A stretch of DNA of 42,101 bases from Deltaproteobacteria bacterium (GCA_024636215.1 JAGXHL010000090.1:1-42101); one strand, 5' to 3'. Counted from the stretch's first letter, positions 24,168 through 33,075 are shown. Numbers and translations are program-made. The notes: generated by a model from the letters alone, not told the origin.

Positions 24168-24194
24168 GGCCCTTTTCAGTTCCTGAAGGGGGCC
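24168..24194 (+). other. Intergenic hairpin between ispG and proS
   Basis: GGCCCTTTTCAG pairs with CTGAAGGGGGCC (two non-Watson-Crick positions) around a three-base loop. No T run follows, so it is more likely an RNA-stabilising or attenuating hairpin than a full terminator. Confidence 0.4.
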
Positions 24195-24219
24195 ATTATC
24201 TTATTCAAGAGGATCTCAA

Positions 24220-25938
24220 ATGCGTTATTCCCAGTATTTTTTGCCGACGTTGAAAGAAACCCCCGGCGACGCCGAAGTCGTCAGTCATCAGCTGATGTCC
24301 CGTGCGGGCATGATCCGCAAGGTTGCAGCAGGCATCTACGATTACCTGCCTTTGGGCCTGAAGGTCATCCGCAAGGTCGAGAATATCGTTCGTGAAGAGA
24401 TGGATCGGGCCGGTGCGATCGAGATTCTGATGCCGGCCGTTTGCCCGGCCGATCTCTGGGAGCAGTCGGGACGTTGGCAACAGTACGGTAAAGAGCTGCT
24501 GCGATTGAAGGACCGCAAGGACACCGAATTCTGCATCGGACCCACCCACGAGGAGGTGGTCACCGAGATTGTGCGCGGGACGGTCAACTCCTACCGGCAG
24601 CTGCCCCTGAACATGTACCAGATCCAGACCAAGTTCCGTGATGAAATCCGGCCACGTTTCGGCCTGATGCGCGGTCGCGAATTCATCATGAAGGACGCCT
24701 ACTCCTTTGATATCGATGATACCGGCGCCGATATCTCCTATGAGAAGATGTACCAGGCGTACCGGCGCATCTTTAAGCGTTGCGGCCTTGAGTTCCGTGC
24801 GGTAGAAGCGGATTCGGGGGCGATCGGCGGCAGCTTTTCCCATGAATTCATGGTGCTGGCCGAGACCGGCGAAGACGCGATCGTATCGTGTGACAGCTGT
24901 GAGTATGCGGCCAATGTCGAAAAAGCCGAGCTGCGGGCCGAGACCGGCAAGGCGCCTGCACCGACGCTGCCGCTGGAACCGGTTGAAACCCCCAACCTGA
25001 AAAGCATTGAGGAGGTCGCCGCCTTTCTGAAGGAAACGCCGGCCAAAATGATCAAAACCCTGGTTTTGCAGACCGATGAGGATGAGGTGGTGGCCGTGCT
25101 GATGCGTGGCGATCATACCCTGAACGAGATCAAGCTCTGCAATTTTCTTGGCTGTAATCATATTCAACTGGCCGAGGAGGAGATCATCAAGGAACTGACT
25201 GGTGCACCGCGCGGCTTTACCGGGCCGATCGGCTTGTCCTGTCGCGTTCTGGCTGATCAGGCGGTTGCCGTGATGAGCGATTTCGGTCTTGGTGCCAACC
25301 AGGCCAATTATCATCTTACCGGTGCCAACCATGGCCGTGACTTCGAAGTTGAGGCCTTTGTCGATCTGCGCCAGGCCGAGGCGGGTGATGGCTGTCCGCG
25401 CTGCGAGGGCAAACTGGAAGCCTGGCGCGGCATTGAAGTCGGTCACGTCTTCAAACTGGGCACCAAGTACTCCGAAGCCATGCACGCCACAGTTCTGGAT
25501 GACCAGGGCAAGGACCGCACCTTGATCATGGGATGCTACGGCATCGGAATCGGCCGGACAGCGGCGGCTTCGATCGAGCAGAACCATGACGAAAATGGTA
25601 TCGTCTGGCCCATGCCGCTGGCGCCCTTCCAGGTGATCGTCACCATGCTCAATCCCAACGACGACGAAGTGTTCGCTGCCGGCGAGAAACTGTACCAGGA
25701 ACTTCTGGCCGAGGGCATCGAGGTCCTCCTCGATGACCGCGATGAGCGTCCCGGCAGCAAGTTCAAAGACGCCGATCTGCTCGGTATCCCTTTGCGGGTT
25801 AATGTCGGTGCGCGAGGTTTGAAGGAGCAATCTTTTGAACTGCAGGAGAGACGTAGCGGTGAACGGGTCATGCTGCCGATTGAAGGTGCTGCTGCAAAGG
25901 TTGCCGGGCAGGTTCGTACTGCGCTCGCTGCCGAGTAG
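24220..25938 (+). CDS. proS: Prolyl-tRNA synthetase, bacterial type with editing insert
   Basis: The 572-residue enzyme charges tRNA-Pro. Class II motifs are clear: motif 1 region MIRKVAAGIYDYLPLGLKVI, motif 2 with GPTHEE and RPRFGLMRGREFIMKDAYSF, and motif 3 in GCYGIGIGRTAAASIEQN. The YbaK-like editing insert that removes misloaded alanine sits between, at about 240-390 (KSIEEVAAFLKETPAKMIKT). The C-terminal anticodon-binding domain includes LLDDRDERPGSKFKDADLLG. Length fits the family. AGAGG precedes the ATG. A large antisense open frame over this gene is a composition artefact. Confidence 0.97.
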   Translation: MRYSQYFLPTLKETPGDAEVVSHQLMSRAGMIRKVAAGIYDYLPLGLKVIRKVENIVREEMDRAGAIEILMPAVCPADLWEQSGRWQQYGKELLRLKDRKDTEFCIGPTHEEVVTEIVRGTVNSYRQLPLNMYQIQTKFRDEIRPRFGLMRGREFIMKDAYSFDIDDTGADISYEKMYQAYRRIFKRCGLEFRAVEADSGAIGGSFSHEFMVLAETGEDAIVSCDSCEYAANVEKAELRAETGKAPAPTLPLEPVETPNLKSIEEVAAFLKETPAKMIKTLVLQTDEDEVVAVLMRGDHTLNEIKLCNFLGCNHIQLAEEEIIKELTGAPRGFTGPIGLSCRVLADQAVAVMSDFGLGANQANYHLTGANHGRDFEVEAFVDLRQAEAGDGCPRCEGKLEAWRGIEVGHVFKLGTKYSEAMHATVLDDQGKDRTLIMGCYGIGIGRTAAASIEQNHDENGIVWPMPLAPFQVIVTMLNPNDDEVFAAGEKLYQELLAEGIEVLLDDRDERPGSKFKDADLLGIPLRVNVGARGLKEQSFELQERRSGERVMLPIEGAAAKVAGQVRTALAAE

Positions 25939-25954
25939 GAGAGGACAGGCCCCT

Positions 25955-27187
25955 ATGAATGAACTCCGCATTGAAAAAGGCGGCAAACTGACCCTGCCGC
26001 CAGCGGTCACGAAAGTATTGGACACACAACCCTTGCGGTTGTCCTCGTGTTCTGCCCATCATCTCCTGCTGGAAACAACGTCTGGCGATGACAAGGTGTT
26101 GATGACAGGGCTTCTGGGTGCAGGAGGGATCGTTGATCTGCTCTCCTTCTTCAATATGTTTCGCAAATCCGGGATGCTGCATTTCCTGCTTGCCGGCGGC
26201 AACAAGACCCTGTGCTTTAAAAATGGCGAGATCGTGAATGCGACAAGCTCTTTTCCGGAAGAAGAGATTGGTGAAATCCTCTACAGCCTCGGCAAGTTTG
26301 ATCGCGAAACCTTACAGGGGGCGCGCCAGTTTGCCAACGGCGAGCTGCCACTCGGCAAGATTCTGGTCGACCAGAAGGTGATTGATCCCAAGGACCTCTG
26401 GGCGGCAATCAAAAACCAGGTTGAAACCATCGTTTACAACCTGTTCCTCTTTCAGGAGGGGTCTTTCGTTTTTGTTGATAAGCCGCTCGCCGAAGACCAG
26501 ATCGTCAGTCTTTCCATGAACACCCAGAACCTGATCATGGAAGGTTTGCGCCGCGTTGATGAGCGCGCCGTCTATATGCAGAAGGTTAAGTCTCTCGATG
26601 CTGTCCCGGTCGCAACGGACAAGGTTCCCAATGATCTGGATAGCGTCTCCCAGAAGATGGTCGCCCTGATCCAGGCCGGCGTCGGCAGCACCAAGGAGTT
26701 GCTGCGTCGTTCCGGTTGCGGTGATTTCGATGCCCTGAAGCTCTTAAGCCAACTTGTCGAGCGCGGTATCGTCTCTATGGAAGAGGCTCCGACTGTGAAA
26801 GTGGAAGGTGTGCTTGGCGAAGTCGTCACCATCTTTAACGGTGTGCTGGTTGCCATGCACAAGGTGGTCTCCGCCAAAAATCCGCAATTTCGTGAAGAGG
26901 TCTCCTGCTTCATGCGCGATTTGCCGCAGCCCTTCTCGTATGTTTTCAGGCAAACGACTCTCAAGGACGACGGTTCCGTGGATGGTGGACGTGTCCTGGC
27001 CAACCTCGCCGGTCTTGAAGAAGGCGACAAACTGCGCCTGCTGGCCGACTCTTTAAGCGAACTGGTTTATATGGAGTGCATCACCGCCCGACGCGAACTC
27101 GGCGCGGCCGATTCTGCCGAACTGATCAAGCGGGTCCAGGAAGTTTCTCAACGTGTACAGGATTTGATAGGAAATCGCGATGACTGA
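25955..27187 (+). CDS. DUF4388 (PATAN-like) protein with AbrB-like N-terminus
   Basis: From ATG 25955 the 410-residue protein starts with LRIEKGGKLTLPPAV, which looks like the swapped-hairpin strand of SpoVT/AbrB DNA-binding domains. A DUF4388 domain follows at about 50-165: GIVDLLSFFNMFRKSGMLHF, KTLCFKNGEIVNATSSFPEE and GEILYSLGKFD. A second helical region at about 230-290 resembles a winged helix. DUF4388 proteins are frequent in delta-proteobacteria and linked to two-component and motility control. GGAGAGG lies 10 bases upstream. Its end overlaps the pyrF start by 8 bases, so translation is coupled. The signal it senses is unknown. Confidence 0.8.
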   Translation: MNELRIEKGGKLTLPPAVTKVLDTQPLRLSSCSAHHLLLETTSGDDKVLMTGLLGAGGIVDLLSFFNMFRKSGMLHFLLAGGNKTLCFKNGEIVNATSSFPEEEIGEILYSLGKFDRETLQGARQFANGELPLGKILVDQKVIDPKDLWAAIKNQVETIVYNLFLFQEGSFVFVDKPLAEDQIVSLSMNTQNLIMEGLRRVDERAVYMQKVKSLDAVPVATDKVPNDLDSVSQKMVALIQAGVGSTKELLRRSGCGDFDALKLLSQLVERGIVSMEEAPTVKVEGVLGEVVTIFNGVLVAMHKVVSAKNPQFREEVSCFMRDLPQPFSYVFRQTTLKDDGSVDGGRVLANLAGLEEGDKLRLLADSLSELVYMECITARRELGAADSAELIKRVQEVSQRVQDLIGNRDD

Positions 27188-27908
27188 AAATGCCAGACAG
27201 AAGTTGATCTTCGCTCTTGATGTCGATAACCTTGAAGAGGCCCGCAACTGGGTGGCACAGCTGCAAGGCCAGGTCGGCCTGTTTAAAATCGGCAAACAGC
27301 TCTTTACCAGATGTGGTCCCGAGGTGGTTCGCCTGGTGCAGCAAGCTGGCGCCGCTGTGTTCCTCGACCTGAAGTATCACGATATCCCGAATACCGTGGC
27401 GATGGCCGGCCTCGAGGCTTTGCGCCTCGGTGTAAAGATGTTTAACGTCCATGCTCTGGGTGGTTTTGAAATGATGGCGAAGCTGGTGGCCGAGGTGGAC
27501 AAGGTCTGTCCACGCGGCAACCCCGATCGTCCGATTCTGCTCGCCGTAACCATATTGACGTCATCGAATCAAGAGACCTTGCGCGCTGTCGGCATTGATC
27601 GCCCTGTCGAAGTCATGGTGCCGAAGCTGGCGAAACTCGCCAAAGACGCCGGTATGGATGGTGTGGTTGCCTCGCCGCAAGAGGTCGGCTTGATCCGTGA
27701 GGCCTGCGGCGATGCTTTCCTGATCGTAACCCCTGGTGTGCGACCGACCTTTGCTTCACAGGATGACCAGAAGCGCGTTACAACACCTGGCGATGCCTTG
27801 CGCTCAGGTGCCGATTACCTGGTCATCGGTCGGCCGATCTCTGCAGCTGCGGACCCTGCGGCGGCGGCACAGTTGATTCTTGAGGAGATGCAGGAAGCCC
27901 TAAGCTGA
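27180..27908 (+). CDS. pyrF: Orotidine 5'-phosphate decarboxylase
   Basis: PyrF makes UMP from OMP, the last step of pyrimidine synthesis. The 242-residue TIM barrel has FALDVDNLEEA at the first strand, the catalytic FLDLKYHDIPNTVA (Lys and Asp charge network) near 60, and TPGVRP with a late DYLVIGRPIS phosphate-binding segment. Length is typical. The ATG lies inside the end of the DUF4388 gene (ATGACTGA overlap). Its stop overlaps the end of the convergent MFS gene by 9 bases. Confidence 0.96.
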   Translation: MTENARQKLIFALDVDNLEEARNWVAQLQGQVGLFKIGKQLFTRCGPEVVRLVQQAGAAVFLDLKYHDIPNTVAMAGLEALRLGVKMFNVHALGGFEMMAKLVAEVDKVCPRGNPDRPILLAVTILTSSNQETLRAVGIDRPVEVMVPKLAKLAKDAGMDGVVASPQEVGLIREACGDAFLIVTPGVRPTFASQDDQKRVTTPGDALRSGADYLVIGRPISAAADPAAAAQLILEEMQEALS

Positions 27909-29162
27909 AAGGCTTTTGCTGTTCTGTGGTTCAGGCAGAAACCAGGCAAAGATCATGGCGAAGCCTGTCAACACAGCGGAAGCCAGATAACTTCCGGTAA
28001 ATGTCCCCGTCGACTCTGCAACCATTCCCGCCAGCGCCGGACCAATGGTCTGGCCAATCGCGAAGCAAAAGGTGACGATCGAAAAGGCCGCTGCCGCTCG
28101 TGCCTTGCCAAGATAGTCACCAACTGCGGCAGCCATGATTGCCGGAATAGCAAAAACCGCGACCCCATAGAGCACAACCGAACCGAACAGGGCGATGCTG
28201 CCCAGTTTGTACCCAGCAAGCAGGTAGGCCATGGTCTGTACGCCGAACACGGCCATCAAACCGGCTTTTCGGCTGAACTTGTCGGAGAGCAAACCAAACA
28301 GAGTCCCGGAGAATAGACTGAAAAAACCGACCCAGGACCAGAAGTGTCCCGCCACGGCTTCGACAAAGGCATATTCCTCGACCATGGTTGTGACGATAAA
28401 AGTGCCGTAGATCACATAAGTCGCACCGAAGGAAAAATACAGAAAACCCAGCTGAGACAAGATCCGCAGTGAGCTGAACGGGCCTTTATTCGCCGAGGGG
28501 TCGTATTCCAGATCCCTGATCTGGCCGACCGCTGAAAGGCCTTTTTCGGCGGGATCATTGCGGATGAATAACGCGGCTGTCGCAGCAACCAGCAGGACAA
28601 TCACGGCCAACAACAGCCAGCTGATACGCCAGCCGTTCTCACCAAATCTTTCGTTCAGAACAGGGATGACGAATCCGGAGAAGATGATGGCAAATCCGCT
28701 GCCTGCAACGATCAGACCGGCAGCCCTTCCACGTTGATCTCTGCGAAACCAGTATGAGACCAGCACCATGATCGGGATATTGGCGATGCCGCTGCCGATA
28801 CCGACACAGGAGTACAAAAGCAGGACCAGCAGATAGCTGCCACTCAAGGCAATGCCAAACATGCAAACGGCGATAAGCGCCAGGCCGGAAGCGATCAGTT
28901 GACGGGGGCTGAAGCGACGCAGCAGGAAGGGGACCATCGCCACGGCGGCCAGATAACCTGAAAAATTGGCCGTGCCGAGAAAGCCCATTTCATTATAAGA
29001 CAGCTCCAGGGCCTCGCGCATAGCGGGCAGCAACATGCCAAAAGCAAAGCGGGCGAGGCCGAGACAGGCGAAGATTGTCAAGGTGCCGACAAGAACGACG
29101 ATCCAACCGTAATGCAGTTGTGCTGTTTTGGTTTGCTGCTGTGGCTTGTTAGCGGGTTGCAT
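27900..29162 (-). CDS. MFS transporter, YbfB/YjiJ-like
   Basis: The 420-residue protein has about 12 membrane segments. It opens with LHYGWIVVLVGTLTIFACLG followed by LARFAFGMLLPAMREAL, the signature of the YbfB/YjiJ subgroup of the major facilitator superfamily. A central charged loop (RNDPAEKGL) separates the two halves. The start ATG at 29162-29160 places the first membrane segment near residue 20; an ATG 66 bases upstream would add a non-conserved extension. Substrate is unknown. It is convergent with pyrF and divergent from the Cys-rich lipoprotein gene, so it is probably its own unit. Confidence 0.88.
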   Translation of the reverse strand: MQPANKPQQQTKTAQLHYGWIVVLVGTLTIFACLGLARFAFGMLLPAMREALELSYNEMGFLGTANFSGYLAAVAMVPFLLRRFSPRQLIASGLALIAVCMFGIALSGSYLLVLLLYSCVGIGSGIANIPIMVLVSYWFRRDQRGRAAGLIVAGSGFAIIFSGFVIPVLNERFGENGWRISWLLLAVIVLLVAATAALFIRNDPAEKGLSAVGQIRDLEYDPSANKGPFSSLRILSQLGFLYFSFGATYVIYGTFIVTTMVEEYAFVEAVAGHFWSWVGFFSLFSGTLFGLLSDKFSRKAGLMAVFGVQTMAYLLAGYKLGSIALFGSVVLYGVAVFAIPAIMAAAVGDYLGKARAAAAFSIVTFCFAIGQTIGPALAGMVAESTGTFTGSYLASAVLTGFAMIFAWFLPEPQNSKSLSA

Positions 29163-29452
29163 GGTCTTGTTAATAAACCTGCCAGGTTGGTTGCACAAAG
29201 ATAATGGCTCAAAAAAATCGATCTGCATGAATCACAGCTAACCAACGAAAGCCAGCCGAAACGATTTTGCTGTTTATAGCAGAAGACCTTGCCGACGCAA
29301 AGGTAAAGCTTGATGATTGAGCCTGAAATGTCCCAAGCTTCTGGTTGCCAAAGGCTAATATGGTTATTGTCTTTGCGCTTCCTTCCGTGATAAATTGCTC
29401 CCGTTTTCCCGGTAAATATAACTGTTTCCTCAATCTATTAGGGAGTGTGCAA

Positions 29453-29995
29453 ATGCGAAGAATCATCTTTGGTTTTCTTATCCTTGCTCTGGCTGTGTTG
29501 CTGTCCGCCTGTCAATATCCCGTGCATCCCATGCATGGTCAGGCAAATTGCGGTTCCTGCCCGAAAATGCATGCTGCCAAAGATATGCAGATGGCTAAAG
29601 CCGGCTCATGCTGCAAGCTTGACAAAGACAGGCAGGGCATGGTTGCAGACGCGAGTCGAGCCGATGTCATCTACACCTGTGCTTGTGGTGACGGCTGCGA
29701 CTGTAATTCCATGAGCACCGCACCAGGCAACTGTCGCTGCGGCAAACCCATGGCCTGGGGACATGTGGTGAAAGTTGAAGGCAATGAAGCGCTGGTATGT
29801 AACTGCGCCGAAGGCTGCACCTGCAAGCAGGGTGCGGCGGACCCGACCATGTGCGCCTGTGGCAAATCGCTGAAACGCGTCGATCTCTCCGGTAGCGGCC
29901 TTTTCTTCTGTAACTGCGGTGGCAGCTGTACCTGCAATACGCTTAATGCGGAGTCCGGCGATTGCAAGTGCGGGATGCCTCTTAAGCAGCGATAA
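29453..29995 (+). CDS. Cysteine-rich lipoprotein with three metallothionein-like repeats
   Basis: The 180-residue protein starts with a lipoprotein signal (FLILALAVLLSAC), so it should sit on the membrane surface. After a His/Met/Cys-containing stretch (HPMHGQANCGSCPKMHAAKD), three repeats of about 40 residues each carry CxCx3CxC, nine residues, then CxCG: CACGDGCDC/CRCGKPM, CNCAEGCTC/CACGKSL and CNCGGSCTC/CKCGMPL. The dense cysteines suggest metal binding or storage. I know no function for this arrangement. GGGAG lies 8 bases before ATG 29453. A strong terminator follows, so it is a single-gene unit. Confidence 0.8.
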   Translation: MRRIIFGFLILALAVLLSACQYPVHPMHGQANCGSCPKMHAAKDMQMAKAGSCCKLDKDRQGMVADASRADVIYTCACGDGCDCNSMSTAPGNCRCGKPMAWGHVVKVEGNEALVCNCAEGCTCKQGAADPTMCACGKSLKRVDLSGSGLFFCNCGGSCTCNTLNAESGDCKCGMPLKQR

Positions 29996-30021
29996 ACTGC
30001 GGCAAGCTCATGAACCTTTAG

Positions 30022-30054
30022 AACAGGCAGGAGCGAATCTCCTGCCTGTTTTTT
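30022..30054 (+). terminator. Rho-independent terminator of the Cys-rich lipoprotein gene
   Basis: AACAGGCAGGAG pairs perfectly with CTCCTGCCTGTT around five bases and is followed by a T run. Confidence 0.9.
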
Positions 30055-30079
30055 CAATGAGCTGTCGTATTCATCCTGA

Positions 30080-30107
30080 TTGACAACCCCTTTGCCTCCG
30101 TTAGAAT
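30080..30107 (+). promoter_or_regulatory. Sigma70-type promoter of the CBS-domain gene
   Basis: TTGACA (30080-30085) and TAGAAT (30102-30107) are 16 bases apart, about 49 bases before the start codon of the CBS gene. Confidence 0.65.
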
Positions 30108-30155
30108 TCAAAAACATGGATTCTGCCGCTAAAACGTCAGAGAGGGAGGTCTGTC

Positions 30156-30590
30156 ATGTCCAAATCGATCCGCGATGTACTCAAGAACAAAGGTGACGCT
30201 GTCGTCAGCATCAGCCCTGAGGCAAGCGTATACAGCGCCCTGGAGATGATGGCAGCCGAAAACGTGGGCGCACTGCTTGTCATGAAGAGCGACCAGGTGG
30301 TTGGCATCCTCTCCGAGCGAGACTATGCACGGAAAGTTATTCTGGAAGGGCGCTCGTCGCTTAGTACCGCCGTCGAAAAAATCATGTCCAGCAAGGTTCT
30401 TTACGTCACCCCCAGTATGAGCGTGGACGAAGGGTTGGCCGTGATGTCCGACAAACGCTGCCGTCATCTACCCGTCATTCAGGATAACGCGTTAATCGGA
30501 ATGGTTTCTATCGGTGACCTGGTCAAGGCACAGGTCGCAGACAAGAACTTCATGATCACCCAGTTGGAGCATTACATCCTTGGTAACTAA
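30156..30590 (+). CDS. CBS-domain pair protein
   Basis: The 144-residue protein consists of two CBS domains and little else: SISPEASVYSALEMMAAENV, then GALLVMKSDQVVGILSERDY, and VTPSMSVDEGLAVMSDKRCR with HLPVIQDNALIGMVSIGDLV. CBS pairs bind adenine nucleotides and usually regulate other proteins; stand-alone forms like this are common and their partner is often unknown. GAGGGAGG lies 7 bases upstream of the ATG and a clear promoter precedes it. It is followed directly by inverted-repeat elements. Confidence 0.9.
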   Translation: MSKSIRDVLKNKGDAVVSISPEASVYSALEMMAAENVGALLVMKSDQVVGILSERDYARKVILEGRSSLSTAVEKIMSSKVLYVTPSMSVDEGLAVMSDKRCRHLPVIQDNALIGMVSIGDLVKAQVADKNFMITQLEHYILGN

Positions 30591-30751
30591 GTATCCTGTA
30601 ACCCATAATCTTTCGCACCTTGCTTGTTCTTTGCCACGTCAGCTAGGTTCCGATTTCAGCTGCTTAGCTACGGCTAGGCAACAGAAATCGCGCCTTGCTG
30701 ACACGCCAAAGCCCTGCGCAATCTTGCGAAATCTTAAAGGTTACAGGGTAC
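30591..30751. repeat. Foldback-type inverted-repeat element
   Basis: The ends, GTATCCTGTAACC at 30591 and GGTTACAGGGTAC at 30739-30751, are inverted with one mismatch and continue imperfectly inwards (TTTCGCA / TGCGAAA). Inner pairs CTTTGCCACGTCAGC / GCTGACACGCCAAAG and CGATTTC / GAAATCG extend the fold. The whole 161 bp could form one long imperfect hairpin. It has no coding capacity and begins right after the CBS gene stop. Confidence 0.65.
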
Positions 30752-30919
30752 TAGCAGGCTGTCGGACTATACGAGCCGAAGCGAAAATTTGGATGTTTGA
30801 GAACAGATTTTAGCTCATTTGCAGGTTCATAGCCGTAGCTATGGACCAAAAAGGAGCTGAAATATGGACCAAACAGCCGGATTTGCAGCCGTCTCATGGA
30901 TAGTCCGACAGCCTGCTAG
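30751..30919. mobile_element. MITE-like element with 20-bp perfect terminal inverted repeats
   Basis: CTAGCAGGCTGTCGGACTAT at 30751-30770 is the exact reverse complement of 30900-30919. The 129 bp between do not encode a transposase. Small size, perfect ends and no gene fit a miniature inverted-repeat transposable element moved by a transposase elsewhere. It abuts the foldback element to its left, sharing one base. Confidence 0.75.
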
Positions 30920-31216
30920 AGGTTTGTGGCGTCAACGTGGCCTGCTGATGTGCGCCCTCGGGTCGCGTTTTTCCGTCTCAGAAGGCGGATCTTTATTTTG
31001 CCTTGCACCCATCAGCAAAGCCCGGAAGTAAAGATTGAAACCATCCTTAAAAGACGTCCACTCGTAGACCTTCGCCAGTCGCAGCGGTGAAAAATGCTCA
31101 TCTGCCTCTGAAATACACGCGGTTGCCCTGCACATAAGACCAGCATGGAGTATGATTAGGAGGATGGCGGATCGCGCAGATCGCATCCGCTTATGATCCC
31201 TATCTATGGAGTGGAG

Positions 31217-32542
31217 ATGCTCTATTTTTCGATAACCAGGAAGGTTGCCATCGGTTACCTGGTTGTTATCGCTTTCAGTTTGCTGGCACTTGGTTATGCC
31301 CTTGTCAGCCTGCATGATCATAATCGGCGGACCGAACAGCTGGTCGGGAGTCAGTTTCAGACCTTCACCCTGCTGCGGGATATCCGGCAGAACCTGTTAG
31401 GTCAGGAAAACCTGGAAAAGCAGCTGGTTATTCTGCGCGACCCAAAACTGTTGGGATTACTCGTGCGGCGTGTTGCTGAACTCGACAGCATGGTTGTCGA
31501 CTTAAGCAAAGCTGACCTCCCGGACTATATTACTGGTTTGCGCGGTGCCATGGATATCTATACGTCCCAGTCCCGTCAGCTTTTACAAGTTTTTGCAGCC
31601 GCTGACTGGGACAGGGCTGCCACGATAGCTTCCAACAAGACCACCGTGTTGCGCAGCCGGCTGCTTGAAAGCCTCACCGATCTCAGGGCTCAACACCAGT
31701 CCGCCCTTGACCAAGACCTGCAGGAGCTGTCTCTTCAAAGCAGTAAGGCTTATCGACTGACCTTGATCCTCAGTCTCATCGGTATCATTCTCTCGGCTCC
31801 TGTCGCTCTCACTGTGATCATGAGCATCCATCACTCTGTCAAAGCTCTACAAAAAGCCACGCGAGATATTGCGTCCGGAAGATTCGAGGGCTCAATCGAA
31901 ATTCGCAGCAATGATGAGTTCGGACAACTGGCCCGGGATTTTGCCACGATGGCGCACAACCTTTCAGAGCTGGAGCAACTGCACCTGGACGCAAACCCTC
32001 TGACCCGACTGCCCGGCAATCTGGTTATTGACCGGGAGCTGGAGCAGCGCATCAAGCAGAATAGACCCTTCGCCCATCTCTATATCGATTTGGACAATTT
32101 CAAAGCTTACAGTGATCACTATGGCTATAAGGTTGGCAGCGATGCGATCAACCTGGTCGGCAAACTGCTTCGCAAAGTCGTTGAAGAAAAGGGCCGCGAA
32201 GACGACCTGGTTGGTCATATTGGCGGAGATGATTACGTGGTCATGACCGATGCAGATTGCGCCGAGGATCTCGCCAAAGCCATTATCAGCGACTTCGACG
32301 CTCAGGTCCCTGAACTCTACCAGGAAGACGACTTAAAGGCAGGTTTCGTGGTCGGTACAGACCGGCATGGTATCAAACGCACTTTTCCGCTTTTGACCAT
32401 TTCCGTTGCTATTACCCTCTCTGAAAATATGGAATATCCCTCTCTTTTGAGCATCAGCGAAAACAGCGCAAGAATGAAAGAGCATCTAAAGAGACTCAAG
32501 AACAGCAACTATCTGATAGACCGCAGAAAGGAAATAATATGA
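31217..32542 (+). CDS. Membrane HAMP protein with GGDEF-like domain
   Basis: The 441-residue protein has a membrane segment at about 8-28, a periplasmic helical region of about 150 residues, a second membrane segment near 180-200 (LILSLIGIILSAPVALTVI), a HAMP linker (ALQKATRDIASGRFEGSIEI) and a C-terminal GGDEF-like domain starting at LTRLPGNLVIDRELE. The catalytic site reads HIGGDDYVV near 335 instead of GG(D/E)EF, so diguanylate cyclase activity is doubtful; similar degenerate forms act as sensors. ATG 31217 has GGAG 5 bases upstream; an earlier in-frame ATG at 31193 lacks a site. It overlaps the next gene (ATGA). The 31-kb upstream stretch to the MITE holds no other gene. Confidence 0.85.
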   Translation: MLYFSITRKVAIGYLVVIAFSLLALGYALVSLHDHNRRTEQLVGSQFQTFTLLRDIRQNLLGQENLEKQLVILRDPKLLGLLVRRVAELDSMVVDLSKADLPDYITGLRGAMDIYTSQSRQLLQVFAAADWDRAATIASNKTTVLRSRLLESLTDLRAQHQSALDQDLQELSLQSSKAYRLTLILSLIGIILSAPVALTVIMSIHHSVKALQKATRDIASGRFEGSIEIRSNDEFGQLARDFATMAHNLSELEQLHLDANPLTRLPGNLVIDRELEQRIKQNRPFAHLYIDLDNFKAYSDHYGYKVGSDAINLVGKLLRKVVEEKGREDDLVGHIGGDDYVVMTDADCAEDLAKAIISDFDAQVPELYQEDDLKAGFVVGTDRHGIKRTFPLLTISVAITLSENMEYPSLLSISENSARMKEHLKRLKNSNYLIDRRKEII

Positions 32543-32982
32543 CAAGAACCATCAGCTGGTGTTGTTTATGGCTTCTGTGTTGCTCAGTAGTGAGCGGATG
32601 CAGCCGCTTGTCTGCACTGCTAAATATCCCTGCGGCAAAAGAAGCCGAGCTCTCCGCACAACAAGAACCCGAGCTCTCCGCACAACAAGAAACCGAGCTG
32701 TTCGCCCAGGGGCTCGACCAGTACCTCGAGTCAGGCGATTTGAAAACTCTCAGCCTGGTGCCGAAAAGATATCCGCAAGGAGACTGGCGATTCAGGGCTG
32801 AGGGGCTCATCGCAGTGGCCAAACAACAGCAACAGCACACGACACAGTTACAGAAAAAACAACAGCAATTCGCCAATTGCCAAACGGAGAAGGCCTTTCT
32901 CATCAAAGACAACCAGATGTTGGAAGTGACTCTGGAACGGCTGAAGCAGGTCCTCATCGATGTGGAGACGCGGGTGGAGTAG
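32539..32982 (+). CDS. Small lipoprotein with repeat segment
   Basis: The 147-residue protein starts with a lipoprotein signal (CLWLLCCSVVSGC). An internal repeat follows at about 37-57, where ELSAQQE occurs twice and a third variant reads ELFAQGL; the DNA repeat is nearly identical, so it may vary in copy number. The C-terminal half is a Gln-rich coiled coil (KQQQQHTTQLQKKQQQ) typical of small envelope lipoproteins. Its ATG overlaps the stop of the GGDEF-like gene, so it is probably that sensor's partner. Function is unknown. Confidence 0.75.
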   Translation: MTRTISWCCLWLLCCSVVSGCSRLSALLNIPAAKEAELSAQQEPELSAQQETELFAQGLDQYLESGDLKTLSLVPKRYPQGDWRFRAEGLIAVAKQQQQHTTQLQKKQQQFANCQTEKAFLIKDNQMLEVTLERLKQVLIDVETRVE

Positions 32983-33075
32983 AAACGTCCGTGGAGATAT
33001 AACTTGTTGTTGAACTGCGAGCCATGAGCCACAGGCCAAGCTGGTTAAGAGGTTTTTTTCTGGCAGGGTTATGGT

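Noticed and set aside
24205..26025. 606-residue open frame antisense to proS
   Set aside because: It covers a clear prolyl-tRNA synthetase and runs into the next gene; composition artefact.
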